This document shows, one piece after another, positions 54,091 to 62,620 of a stretch of 64,000 nucleotides of DNA. A model generated the notes under the pieces. That model worked only from the letters and a program-made list of their open reading frames with translations, searched no databases and was not told where the DNA came from. The DNA comes from Myxococcales bacterium. Its GTDB lineage: Bacteria > Myxococcota > UBA796 > SXON01. Positions within the stretch are counted from its first letter, which is position 1; every line of letters begins with the position of its first letter. The translations under genes and the position numbers were made by a program. Location of the stretch: contig SHYX01000013.1 of assembly GCA_009692585.1 (NCBI GenBank), positions 38,735 through 102,734 of the forward strand, given 5' to 3'.

Positions 54091-54137
54091 GGCCCGGGGG
54101 CGTCAAGGCTGGGGGACGTGTCTGGACCCTGCTCGGG

Positions 54138-55370
54138 CTAGCCCAGCGCGTCGAGAAGCGGCGTCCCCAGCCCCGGATCGACGAACTCGCCCGGATCGAC
54201 GTCCGCCAATGCCAGGAGCGTCGCGCCGATGTGGCCAGGGAGGATCGTCTTCCCGGCGAGCGGGACGCCGGTCAGGTCCTCGTTCCAGGCGCCGATGGTC
54301 TGCCCCCCGGCGATGCCCGAGCCGATGAGCATCGCCGACGTCCAGGTCCAATGGTCCTTTCCGCCGGCGGCATTGCGCTTGGGCGTGCGGCCCATCTCGC
54401 TGAGCACCACCACCGTGGTCTCCTCCAACAGCGTGGGTGCCCACTCGCCGGGCAGGGTGTCGAGGTCCGCGAGCACCCGGTTGAGCGTGGTGAAGAGCTC
54501 TTCGAACAACCCCTCCTGGAGTGAGTTTCCGGAGTGGGTGTCCCAGAGCCCGTTCCCGCCCTGGCCATACGCGAGGATGCCGGTCCGAGCGAGCCCCGAC
54601 GACAACGCTCGGACCGCGACGCTGGCGACGCTGTAGAGGTCGGCGTTGGAGACCGCGATGTCGTCCGCTACGTACTTGAGTTGGGCCGCGCGATCGAGCG
54701 CCAGCCGCTCGGCGGCGGCCACGCGCGTGGGTTGGCCGGCCGCCTGCCCCCGCGCCCATCGGTCCAGACGCGCCGAAACGAAGGCCTCCTCAACGACGTC
54801 GCGCTCTGGCGTCAGGAGCGTCAGCGGGACGTCCGAACGCTGCAGCGCCGAGGCGTCCACCAGCTTGGCGAGCTGACTGGCCAGGCCCACCCGAACCGAA
54901 GCCGAAATGTAACGCCTGGGGAAGATCGGTCCGGAGAGGTGGACGTTAGGGAGTATCCGATCACAGCTGGTGTTCCCGGCGATGATCGACGCCCAGTCGT
55001 CGGCCGCGTCGTTGGCGTCTCCGGTCATCGTCCACCGCGTGCAGACGTCGTGGGCGACACTGGGCACCTGGAGCCCGTTGATGAGGCAGGTCCGCCCGCC
55101 CCAGGTGGTAAAGAAGTCGCGGACCGACGGACGGGCAGCGCCGTCGGTGATGCGAAATGCGCCGACGTCCGCCGCTTCGTCGCCGGGCTGATGGTCAATC
55201 GCCTCGTTGAAGACGGGCGCGAAGACGTCGCACACGTCCCACCCCCCCGGGCAGAAGAGGAAAAGGAACTTTCGTTCGTTCGTACCCGCCGCGAGCCCCC
55301 GCCGGGGCAGGAAGAGTCCGCCGGCGGCCAGGCCAAGGCGGACAAGTGCGCGACGGCTGAGGGTGGACAT
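54138..55370 (-). CDS. DUF1501 exported protein with Tat signal
   Basis: A 410-residue protein with a twin-arginine signal (SRRALVRLGLAAGGL). DUF1501 proteins are sulfatase-like in fold and common in Planctomycetes and Myxococcota; their role is unknown. Features: FLFLFCPGGWDVCDVFAPV near residue 35, YGQGGNGLWDTHSGN near 270 and VVVLSEMGRTPKRNAAGGKDHW near 320, a family hallmark. ATG 55370 overlaps the preceding stop as TGATG. Third gene of an exported trio with heme-type partners. Confidence 0.88.
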   Translation of the reverse strand: MSTLSRRALVRLGLAAGGLFLPRRGLAAGTNERKFLFLFCPGGWDVCDVFAPVFNEAIDHQPGDEAADVGAFRITDGAARPSVRDFFTTWGGRTCLINGLQVPSVAHDVCTRWTMTGDANDAADDWASIIAGNTSCDRILPNVHLSGPIFPRRYISASVRVGLASQLAKLVDASALQRSDVPLTLLTPERDVVEEAFVSARLDRWARGQAAGQPTRVAAAERLALDRAAQLKYVADDIAVSNADLYSVASVAVRALSSGLARTGILAYGQGGNGLWDTHSGNSLQEGLFEELFTTLNRVLADLDTLPGEWAPTLLEETTVVVLSEMGRTPKRNAAGGKDHWTWTSAMLIGSGIAGGQTIGAWNEDLTGVPLAGKTILPGHIGATLLALADVDPGEFVDPGLGTPLLDALG

Positions 55371-56995
55371 CAATAGGTCCAGAAGAGGGGATCGCGGAGG
55401 AGGACCGTCACCACCGCCATCCAACCGGCGGCGGATCCGGAGGCTGCCGCCACCTCGGAATAGAGCGCCGTCTCCGCCGCAAGCTCGGTGGCGTCGGCCT
55501 CGACTGCGTGCAGGCGCAGGTGCAGGGTCTGGACCTCCGCTTCGAAGCCCGGCGTCCCCGCGATCAGCGAGGCCGGATCGGCCCCGGAGGTGAAGACCAG
55601 CGTGCGCTCAGCCGGCTCCGCAGCCATGTCGGCGGTGACGACGATCATCGAGGCGCCCTGCGCGATGCGGCGGATGGCCAGCGAGCGCGAAACCGTGGGC
55701 TCCAGCCAGGGCGAGCGGTTCGAATCGCCGTCTGCCCCGCCGAGAAGCGCACGGTACCCGAGCAGGTCTTCGTCGACCATCTCGGCCTCCCCGAATCGCC
55801 ACCGGAAGCCGGTCGCGTCCTCGACCACATCGGCGAGCGTGTTGGGCGAGAGGCTGCGCAGGACCGGATGCGCCTCGCGCTGGGCCTCGCTGGCCACCTC
55901 GGTCAGTGACCCCGCCCGGTACTCGGCACTGGCGAGGACGGCGCGGATGAGGTCCTTGTAGCTCCAGTCCACGGTGAGGCTCCCAGCCAGCGCGTAGACC
56001 TCACCATCGTCGGCGGCGGTGGTCGCGCGGCCCCACCAGCGCTCGGCCGCGCGACGCGCCATACACACCGGGAAGCGCGGATCGGCCGCGACCAACGGGC
56101 CGAGCTGACCCGCCGCCGTCACCGGCGTACCAAAGTAGCCGGGCGTGCTCCCGGTGGTCTGCTCACTGAGCCGCTCCCGCTCGGGGTGGTAGGTGACCAA
56201 CTCGCGACCATCGAGGTCCTCGTAGGGCCAGAACCCGAAGAGCGTGCCGGCGAGCGGGTCCATGCTGGCATGGCAGGAGATGCAGCCCGGGTCGCTGCGC
56301 ACCGCCTCGACCAGGCCTTCGGTCGATTCGTCGTCGAGCCCTTGAAAAATCACCGGTCTACCCGCGATGTCATAGCAGAGGAGGAGTCGGGCGAGCGCGG
56401 CGGCGCGGCCGCGGTTGTAGTTGAAGATGGTGGTGTGGTACCGCAACCAGAGGCCGCTGGTCGCCAGGATTCCGTTGGCCGGCCGCCCATCGGTGTACCG
56501 GGAGACCTCCCACTCGGCGGTGCCCGGCGCCTCTGCCAGCTCGACCGGGAGCATCTCGCGGAGGAGTGCGTTGGTCAGCGTGTAGTCCGCGGTCACGATT
56601 TCCGTGAACGGGCGGTCGTGGGCGACCACGTGCGCGATCAGATGCGCGGGTTCGTCCCCCACGGAGCGCGTGAAGGCGTAGCCATCCTCCGGGGTGAAGC
56701 CGAACTCCTTGGGCTCCACGCGCAGCCGGTCGAGGCGGAGGAGCCAGTCTTCCGCGAACACGTCCACGAGGTGCGCCTCCAGCGACGGCTCGGCCATCCA
56801 GGACTCGATCAGCGCGTCGACGCCGCCGTCGGGCACACTCGCCAGCTCCTCCACCGTCGGCAGACGCCCCCGGAGATCGATGCTGACGCGCCGGGCCAGC
56901 CGCCGTTGGTCGAGCGGTACGAAGATCGACGGCGGACCGGCCGGCGCCGCCAGCTCGGCGACATCGGTCTCGCAGGCGTACAGCAGGGCAAACAT
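55370..56995 (-). CDS. DUF1549/DUF1592-like lipoprotein with a CxxCH site
   Basis: A 541-residue lipoprotein (LLYAC near the N-terminus). RRLARRVSIDLRGRLPTVEEL near residue 33 resembles the DUF1549 start; DPGCISCHASMDPLAGTLFGFWPYEDLDG near 240 is a single heme-type CxxCH in the context used by DUF1588/1592 proteins. It likely binds heme or is a redox partner in the envelope. ATG 56995 is chosen since it overlaps the previous stop as TGATG; a GTG lies one codon earlier. Middle gene of the trio. Confidence 0.75.
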   Translation of the reverse strand: MFALLYACETDVAELAAPAGPPSIFVPLDQRRLARRVSIDLRGRLPTVEELASVPDGGVDALIESWMAEPSLEAHLVDVFAEDWLLRLDRLRVEPKEFGFTPEDGYAFTRSVGDEPAHLIAHVVAHDRPFTEIVTADYTLTNALLREMLPVELAEAPGTAEWEVSRYTDGRPANGILATSGLWLRYHTTIFNYNRGRAAALARLLLCYDIAGRPVIFQGLDDESTEGLVEAVRSDPGCISCHASMDPLAGTLFGFWPYEDLDGRELVTYHPERERLSEQTTGSTPGYFGTPVTAAGQLGPLVAADPRFPVCMARRAAERWWGRATTAADDGEVYALAGSLTVDWSYKDLIRAVLASAEYRAGSLTEVASEAQREAHPVLRSLSPNTLADVVEDATGFRWRFGEAEMVDEDLLGYRALLGGADGDSNRSPWLEPTVSRSLAIRRIAQGASMIVVTADMAAEPAERTLVFTSGADPASLIAGTPGFEAEVQTLHLRLHAVEADATELAAETALYSEVAAASGSAAGWMAVVTVLLRDPLFWTY

Positions 56996-58113
56996 CACGG
57001 GAAGTCCGTCATCGCGGCGAGGACATCGGCCTCCAGCCGCTGCGCGAGCGCGAGGCCGGCGCAGGAGCTGCCGTGCAGCGTGCCCTCGAAGCTCAGCGGC
57101 CCACAGCCGGAGCAGTCGTCACCGAGGGTCACCGTCCACCAACCGCTGCTCGCGTCGCGAATGCCGATCACCCCCGACGGGCCAGCGCAGCCGCCCGTGA
57201 AGGTGACCTCGCGAAAATCGACCGTCGCCTCTCCGACGGCAAGCCCTCCGGATACGGTCCCGATGAGCCCGTCACGACCCCCGTACCAGCCCTCGATGGT
57301 GAGCCCGGCGCTCTGTTCGGCGGCGAACGGTCCGGCGCTGCCCGGGTCGTGGTAGCGCCCGCCCCAAAACGCCGTGAACTGCGCCGCGCCGGAGGTCACG
57401 AACCAGCTGAACGCGGTGTTGCCGCCCGCCACAATCCCGCCGCCCGTAGCGAGATCGGTGCCCGTGAGCGAGAAGAGGTCCCACACGTCGATCCGGGTGT
57501 CCTCCCCCCGGCCGATGTCCACATAGGCGATGGCGTCGCCAGCGACGTCTCTCGCGGGGGACGCGCACGTCCCGGACCAGAACAGCGTCCAGTCGGCCTC
57601 GTCCTCCGCCCCGCGGTTACGTCGGGGGCACCCCGGCGCGGCGCCGTCGGCATCGTCCAGCACACCCTCGAACCAACGGTGCAGATCGAAGGGGAGCAGG
57701 ACGCCCTGGTTCAGAACCCGTTCCAGATCCGCCTCGACCTCGGCAATGGTCGCGACCGGACTGAGCACGGGCGCCACATACATGTCGCTGCCGTCGCCAC
57801 ATGCGAGGTAGGTCCGCAGGCGCTCGAGTTCGGCGTCCGGAACGCCGCCCCCCCGGGGCATGGTGCCGTCGGTCAGGACGCTGCGCTCGATGTCGTGGCG
57901 CAGGGCGTACACCTGCGCCTCGGTGTCAAAATCGACCCCGAGGGGCGCGCCCCGCCGATCCGGGGTGGAGGCGGAGTGACAGGACCGGCAATAGCTGGCG
58001 AAGAAACCGGCCCCCCAGGTGTCCCACGTCGTGGCGCCCGACTCGCACACCGTCGGCTCCGGTTCAGCGACCGGCTCGCAGGCGGCAAGCAGCAGAGGGA
58101 ACAGCAGACGCAC
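56995..58113 (-). CDS. Cytochrome c-like lipoprotein
   Basis: A 372-residue protein with signal peptide and lipobox LLAAC. A single CRSCH heme site near residue 42 with APLGVDFDT and DGTMPRGGGVPDAELERLRTYLACG near 85 (axial Met expected in TMPR) gives a class I cytochrome-like domain in residues 25-105. The rest is beta-rich with several Cys and no clear family. The start is GTG at 58113. First gene of the trio; it probably passes electrons to or from its partners. Confidence 0.75.
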   Translation of the reverse strand: MRLLFPLLLAACEPVAEPEPTVCESGATTWDTWGAGFFASYCRSCHSASTPDRRGAPLGVDFDTEAQVYALRHDIERSVLTDGTMPRGGGVPDAELERLRTYLACGDGSDMYVAPVLSPVATIAEVEADLERVLNQGVLLPFDLHRWFEGVLDDADGAAPGCPRRNRGAEDEADWTLFWSGTCASPARDVAGDAIAYVDIGRGEDTRIDVWDLFSLTGTDLATGGGIVAGGNTAFSWFVTSGAAQFTAFWGGRYHDPGSAGPFAAEQSAGLTIEGWYGGRDGLIGTVSGGLAVGEATVDFREVTFTGGCAGPSGVIGIRDASSGWWTVTLGDDCSGCGPLSFEGTLHGSSCAGLALAQRLEADVLAAMTDFP

Positions 58114-58185
58114 GCTCTACTGTACCCGCCGCGCACCCGAGTGCGCCACCCGCAGGACGCCAGACACGGGATTGATTCAGTCCTC

Positions 58186-59976
58186 TCAGTCGCGCAAGAA
58201 ACTGCGGGGGGGGGGCAAGGAGTCCAGGTCGGCTTCATACACCACCGCACCATCGCTCTCGGAGATGCGGCGGAGTCCGAACTCGTCGTAGAGTCGAGCG
58301 ACCTGGGCGTTCTTCGCGGTCGGCAAGAACTCTGCTCGAATGCGGCGATAGCCCAAATCCCGCGCACGCGCGATCACGCGCGCCCAGAGGTACTGCTCGA
58401 CCGTCCGCCCGATGACCCGGCAGCTCATCAGCAGGGTGTCGACACGAAGTAAGCCTTCTTCCTCGGGTACTCCCAGCACCACGCCGATGAGCCCGTGATC
58501 GCCGAACCGGTCGCGAACGCGGAGGGTGTAGAGGATGCTCCGACCGTCGGCCAACCACTCGCGAAGCTGACCGTCCCCGTGACGCCGCGTCGTGAGGTTG
58601 AACTGATTGGTCTTGCCGAGCAACTGGACGACGCGCTGCATGTCGCCGTCATCGACCGCGCGCAGGTCGGCGACCATCTCCAGCGACGTGAGGTACGCGT
58701 CGAGCGAGCCGAACGCCGTCCTTGCGGCGTCGCGCTGGGCTTCGGCCTGGTACTGCGCACCCCGCTCGGCATCCGCGGCGGTCAGCGGTAGGCTCTCGTA
58801 GAAAAGCGTCGCCTCCAAGGCCGCGACGTACTCCGCCGGATCCTCCGGAACGTCCACGACCTCCACCTGGGGGAGCGCCTGACGGACCTGCTCCCGCTCG
58901 GCCGGGTTGTCGTCGAAGAACACGAAACTGTCGAGCCCGAGGCGCAACGTCTCCGCCATCCGGGCGATGTTGTGCGACTTCGGCGCCCAGTTTGCCTCGA
59001 ACGCGGCGAAATCGCCGAGTCGGAGGACCATGTCGGGGTTCTTTTCGAAGGGCTCGCGCGCGTCGGCGTCGTTGTTCTTCGACGCCACGACCAGCACCAC
59101 CCCCCGAGCAGCCAGGCCCTTGCAGTAGGCCTGGAAGGCCCGGAAGGCCTCGCCATCGGCGCTCTCTCCAAGTTGGACGCCGTACGGCCCCAGCTCGCCG
59201 ACGACCCCGCCCCAGAGCGTATTGTCGAGATCGAGCACCAGGACCTTCTTCGGCCCGGTGAGCAGCGCGCGCGCCGCCGCGAACAGGTGCCGGCAGAGTC
59301 GAAGCGCTCCATCTTCAGAAAACGGCTGCTTCGTCCAGAAGAATCTGCGGGCATCATAGAAACGCTCGCGCCCCAGTGCGCCGGAGACGGCCTCGAGGTC
59401 CACCCAGGCCGCGCCGGGGGGCAGGTGATGGCGCAACGCGTCGTTCATCCTCCGGACCAGGCGCATGGGTCCGCCGGCCCCACCGCCGAGCATCACCCCC
59501 GAGGGGCCCGGGGCCGTCCAGTCGTAGCCGACCTGCACCAGCCTGCTCCCCTTCCGCTGCGCCCACGCCGCCTGCCAGAACGCGAGCTCGCCGTCGATGC
59601 GTTCGGACTCGGTGCGGGCATCGTCGGAGAACAGCCGCTGCGTCCACGGGATCAGGATCAGCACGTCGGGTGCGTCCCCGTGGGCGAGTTCCTGCAGCAC
59701 GCTGTCGTACTCGCCGTCCTCGACCCGGAGCGCCAGGCCCCGACCCCACGCGACCGCGCCGAGCACCGGGACCATCCACGAGGTGGTGCACTGCCCCAGC
59801 AGCCGCACCGTCGGCGCGTTGGGCGCATCGAGGTGCTTTTTCAGCAGGCGGCCGGCCCGTTCGTGAGCCGCCGCGTCGACCCCGGCGGGCCGGAGGCCGA
59901 TTCGGAGGGCGTCCAGTGACTCGCGGAGTTGACCGGCCTTGCGGAGGCGGTTGGAGTCCGAGATGAAGTCCATCAT
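58186..59976 (-). CDS. FkbH-like HAD-IIIC family protein
   Basis: A 596-residue protein. N-terminal domain of about 230 residues (SGNH-like, as usual in FkbH proteins), HAD phosphatase core with DLDNTLWGGVVGE near residue 245 and SKNNDADA near 300, then FFDDNPAERE near 350, and a GNAT-like domain at 440-570. FkbH enzymes take 1,3-bisphosphoglycerate, remove phosphate and load glycerate as a thioester on an acyl carrier protein. An ACP gene lies two genes upstream. Start ATG 59976; TTG at 59982 would overlap the upstream stop. Confidence 0.88.
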   Translation of the reverse strand: MMDFISDSNRLRKAGQLRESLDALRIGLRPAGVDAAAHERAGRLLKKHLDAPNAPTVRLLGQCTTSWMVPVLGAVAWGRGLALRVEDGEYDSVLQELAHGDAPDVLILIPWTQRLFSDDARTESERIDGELAFWQAAWAQRKGSRLVQVGYDWTAPGPSGVMLGGGAGGPMRLVRRMNDALRHHLPPGAAWVDLEAVSGALGRERFYDARRFFWTKQPFSEDGALRLCRHLFAAARALLTGPKKVLVLDLDNTLWGGVVGELGPYGVQLGESADGEAFRAFQAYCKGLAARGVVLVVASKNNDADAREPFEKNPDMVLRLGDFAAFEANWAPKSHNIARMAETLRLGLDSFVFFDDNPAEREQVRQALPQVEVVDVPEDPAEYVAALEATLFYESLPLTAADAERGAQYQAEAQRDAARTAFGSLDAYLTSLEMVADLRAVDDGDMQRVVQLLGKTNQFNLTTRRHGDGQLREWLADGRSILYTLRVRDRFGDHGLIGVVLGVPEEEGLLRVDTLLMSCRVIGRTVEQYLWARVIARARDLGYRRIRAEFLPTAKNAQVARLYDEFGLRRISESDGAVVYEADLDSLPPPRSFLRD

Positions 59977-59978
59977 CG

Positions 59979-60896
59979 TCAATACTGGCGCAGATCGCGC
60001 CGTTCGAGAATCAGGCCCATGGAGCGCGGCAGGTACTTCGCCTTGGGAAGCGTGCGCTTGGGGCTGACCGAGAGCGTCTCGGTGACCCGCATCCCATGTT
60101 CTTCGCAGAGGGCGACCAGCTCCGACTCACGCTGAAACAGGTAGATGTGGTCCACCTGAGCGGCGGTGAGGGCGCCGGCCAGGTAGCCGCGGGCGCCGGG
60201 CTTCATCAGGTTGGCGATGTTGGCGACGAGCAGGCCCGGATCTTCAAGATGTTCGATGAGGAAGGAGCAGATCACCGCGTCGGCCGACCCAGCCGGCATC
60301 GTGGCGAGGTCGAGCGCGTTGCGCTGCGTATAGGTCGCCCGGTCGGAGACACCCGCCGCCTTGGCGATGGAGCTGGCGATCGCGATGGAGGACGGGCTGA
60401 TGTCGAAGCCCTGGAGCCTCGCGTCGGGACGGTTCGAGAGCGCCCAGACCCCCCAGCCGCCGTGACCGGGGGCGATCTCGACGATCGCGGGCGCCCCGGG
60501 AAGCCGCGCCAGGAATCGGTCACGGAAGAAGAGCGACAACTCCATGTGGTGCGACCAACAGAAGTTGGTGATGAACACGCCCCACAGGTAGTCGTCCATC
60601 ACGTCGCGTTGGCTGTACACGTGCTCGTTACACTCGGCGAACGACGAGTTTTCGTAGTGGCCGTCGGCCTCGTAGCGAGCCTGGGACATGATGACGTCGT
60701 TGGAAAAGCGCATGAAGGCATCGATGCACCGCGCCTGCCATCCCGTCGGGCCCCAGACCCCTTCCGCCCAGCCGAGGAACTGGTTCGCCACCGCGTCCCA
60801 CGCCGCCGGGTCGACGGCGCGCGCCTCCTCGATGCCGCGCACGCTTCGGGGATGGTGCTCGGCGACGTACGCCAGCAGGGTCTCAGCGCGGGTCAT
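59979..60896 (-). CDS. SAM-dependent methyltransferase
   Basis: A 305-residue class I methyltransferase. SAM-binding motif I IVEIAPGHGGWG near residue 138, the acidic loop GFDISPSSI near 160, and CSFLIEHLEDPG near 210, followed by YLAGALTAAQVDHIYLF. The N-terminal 130 residues are helical and specific to this protein. It overlaps the ACP gene as ATGA and is followed by the FkbH gene. The neighbours suggest an ACP-bound or sugar-bound acyl group as substrate (inferred). Confidence 0.82.
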   Translation of the reverse strand: MTRAETLLAYVAEHHPRSVRGIEEARAVDPAAWDAVANQFLGWAEGVWGPTGWQARCIDAFMRFSNDVIMSQARYEADGHYENSSFAECNEHVYSQRDVMDDYLWGVFITNFCWSHHMELSLFFRDRFLARLPGAPAIVEIAPGHGGWGVWALSNRPDARLQGFDISPSSIAIASSIAKAAGVSDRATYTQRNALDLATMPAGSADAVICSFLIEHLEDPGLLVANIANLMKPGARGYLAGALTAAQVDHIYLFQRESELVALCEEHGMRVTETLSVSPKRTLPKAKYLPRSMGLILERRDLRQY

Positions 60897-61132
60897 CCGC
60901 CGGCCTTCAGCCGATCCACCAGGTCCGCGAGCTCGCCGACGTCCTTGAGCCCGGCGACGTTTCCGCTCTTGAAGCGCAGCCCAAAGGCCCGCTCAACCGA
61001 GATCATCAGCGTCACGTGCATCACGGAATCCCAGGCCACGATTTCGCGCGCGCTGGTGGTGCGGGTGACGACGAGGTCATCGTCTTCGAACACGTCGCGG
61101 AGCACGTCGCCGAGCTTTTCGAGTGTGGTCAT
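60893..61132 (-). CDS. Acyl carrier protein
   Basis: A 79-residue helical protein with the phosphopantetheine site WDSVMHV, Ser at residue 36 (DSL in most ACPs, DSV here). The acidic helix 1 and VAGLKDVGELADLVDRL helix 4 fit. It starts nine bases after the MBOAT stop and overlaps the methyltransferase, so it is dedicated to this operon and not the fatty-acid ACP. Confidence 0.9.
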   Translation of the reverse strand: MTTLEKLGDVLRDVFEDDDLVVTRTTSAREIVAWDSVMHVTLMISVERAFGLRFKSGNVAGLKDVGELADLVDRLKAGG

Positions 61133-61141
61133 CGGGGGGCC

Positions 61142-62578
61142 TCAGAATTGGAAGTAGATGAAGTCGGTGGCGGTGGTCCGGACCGAGCTGAACACCGCGA
61201 GCGCGAAGACGGACCAGGCCGTCGTCTGCAGCGGCAGGTAGACCGGGAGGTCACGCAGGCGCGGGATCACGTAGCGCTCCGCGAGGAGCCCGGCGACCAG
61301 GGGAATCGCACCGGCGACGCACAGGCCGACCATCGACACCGCCACGATCCACTGGTCACGACTGCCGGCCAGAGGATTGAGCTGCAAGCGCGCCCAGCTG
61401 GTGGCGAGCAGCGGCTCGCGGAACAGGTACATGCCGAACACCGTGACCGCGAATTGGAGCGGCACGGTTCCCCAACGCCAGCCCTTCTGCTTCTTGAGCT
61501 TCTTCGGCAGCTTCGAGAGCACCCAGGTGTAGGTCGTGGCCATCGTCGCGTGGTACATGCCCCACACCACGAAGTTCCACGTGGAGCCGTGCCAGACGCC
61601 CGACGCCAACATGGTGAGGTACAAGGCGCGCGTCGTGTGCCAGAAGGGTGACCACTCGCCCGTGAACGGGATCGTGACCCATCGGCGCACAAACGAAGAA
61701 AAGCACGCCGGCAGATAGACGTAGTCGCGTAGCCACGTCGAAAACGAGATGTGCCAGCGTTGCCAGAACTCCATGGGGGTGGCCGCGAGATAGGGATGGT
61801 TGAAGTTCTTCATCAACTCGATCCCCAGCATCCGCGAGCTTCCCCGCGCGATGTCGGTGTACCCGGAGAAGTCAGCCAACGCCTGTACCGTGAACCCCAG
61901 CGCGCCCGCCCAGACCATCGCCCATGACGGGTCGGGGTGCGCGAAGATCATGTCGACGAACGGGGAGATGGTGTCGGCGATCGCGATCTTTTTGAACGCC
62001 CCCCACAGCGCGAGGCCCAGTCCCGATCGCTGTTTTCCCAGGTCGAACTGCCGTGGAGTGTGGAACTGCGGCAGCATGTTCGAAGGACGTTCGACCGGGC
62101 CGGCCACCAGTTGCGGGAAGTAGCTGCCGTAGAGCAGGTAGGTCTCGACGCTCGGCTCCATCCGGACCCGTCCGCGGTGGACGTCGATGGTGTACGAAAG
62201 GTTGTGAAAGGTGTAGAACGACAACCCGAGCGGCAGCGCCACACGCAGCAGGGTGACGCTCTCGGGCAAGACCGCTGCAAACGTCTCGACAAACCATCCG
62301 AAGTACTTGAACCCGCACAGGGTCAGGATGCACAGGGCGGTGGCCACGCCAACGATTCGCGCGCCCAGGTCCGGTCTGGCCACGATCGCCCGGCCGGCGC
62401 CGTAGTTGACCATCGTGACCGCGGCGAGCAGCAAGCCGAGCCCAGGGTGCACCCAACCGTAGAACACGTAGCTCGCGACCAGGAGCAGCCGGTTCTGCCA
62501 CTCAAGCCGCGGCAACGCCCAATACAGCAGGTACACGGCCAGGAGGAACCCGAGGAACTCGACCTGGACGAACGACAT
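61142..62578 (-). CDS. MBOAT O-acyltransferase (AlgI-like)
   Basis: A 478-residue membrane protein with about ten helices. Family motifs: LGLSFYTFHNLSYTIDVHRG near residue 130, FPQLVAGPVER near 165, FWQRWHISFSTWLRDYVYLP near 280 (first conserved His) and GVWHGSTWNFVVWG near 328 (catalytic His). AlgI-type proteins move acyl groups across the membrane to polysaccharides. Start ATG 62578. First gene of the MBOAT-ACP-methyltransferase-FkbH operon; no AlgJ/AlgX-like partner is present. Confidence 0.92.
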   Translation of the reverse strand: MSFVQVEFLGFLLAVYLLYWALPRLEWQNRLLLVASYVFYGWVHPGLGLLLAAVTMVNYGAGRAIVARPDLGARIVGVATALCILTLCGFKYFGWFVETFAAVLPESVTLLRVALPLGLSFYTFHNLSYTIDVHRGRVRMEPSVETYLLYGSYFPQLVAGPVERPSNMLPQFHTPRQFDLGKQRSGLGLALWGAFKKIAIADTISPFVDMIFAHPDPSWAMVWAGALGFTVQALADFSGYTDIARGSSRMLGIELMKNFNHPYLAATPMEFWQRWHISFSTWLRDYVYLPACFSSFVRRWVTIPFTGEWSPFWHTTRALYLTMLASGVWHGSTWNFVVWGMYHATMATTYTWVLSKLPKKLKKQKGWRWGTVPLQFAVTVFGMYLFREPLLATSWARLQLNPLAGSRDQWIVAVSMVGLCVAGAIPLVAGLLAERYVIPRLRDLPVYLPLQTTAWSVFALAVFSSVRTTATDFIYFQF

Positions 62579-62620
62579 CGCGGCCGAAGCTAACGCGCCG
62601 GTGCCCGTCAGTTCCACCGA

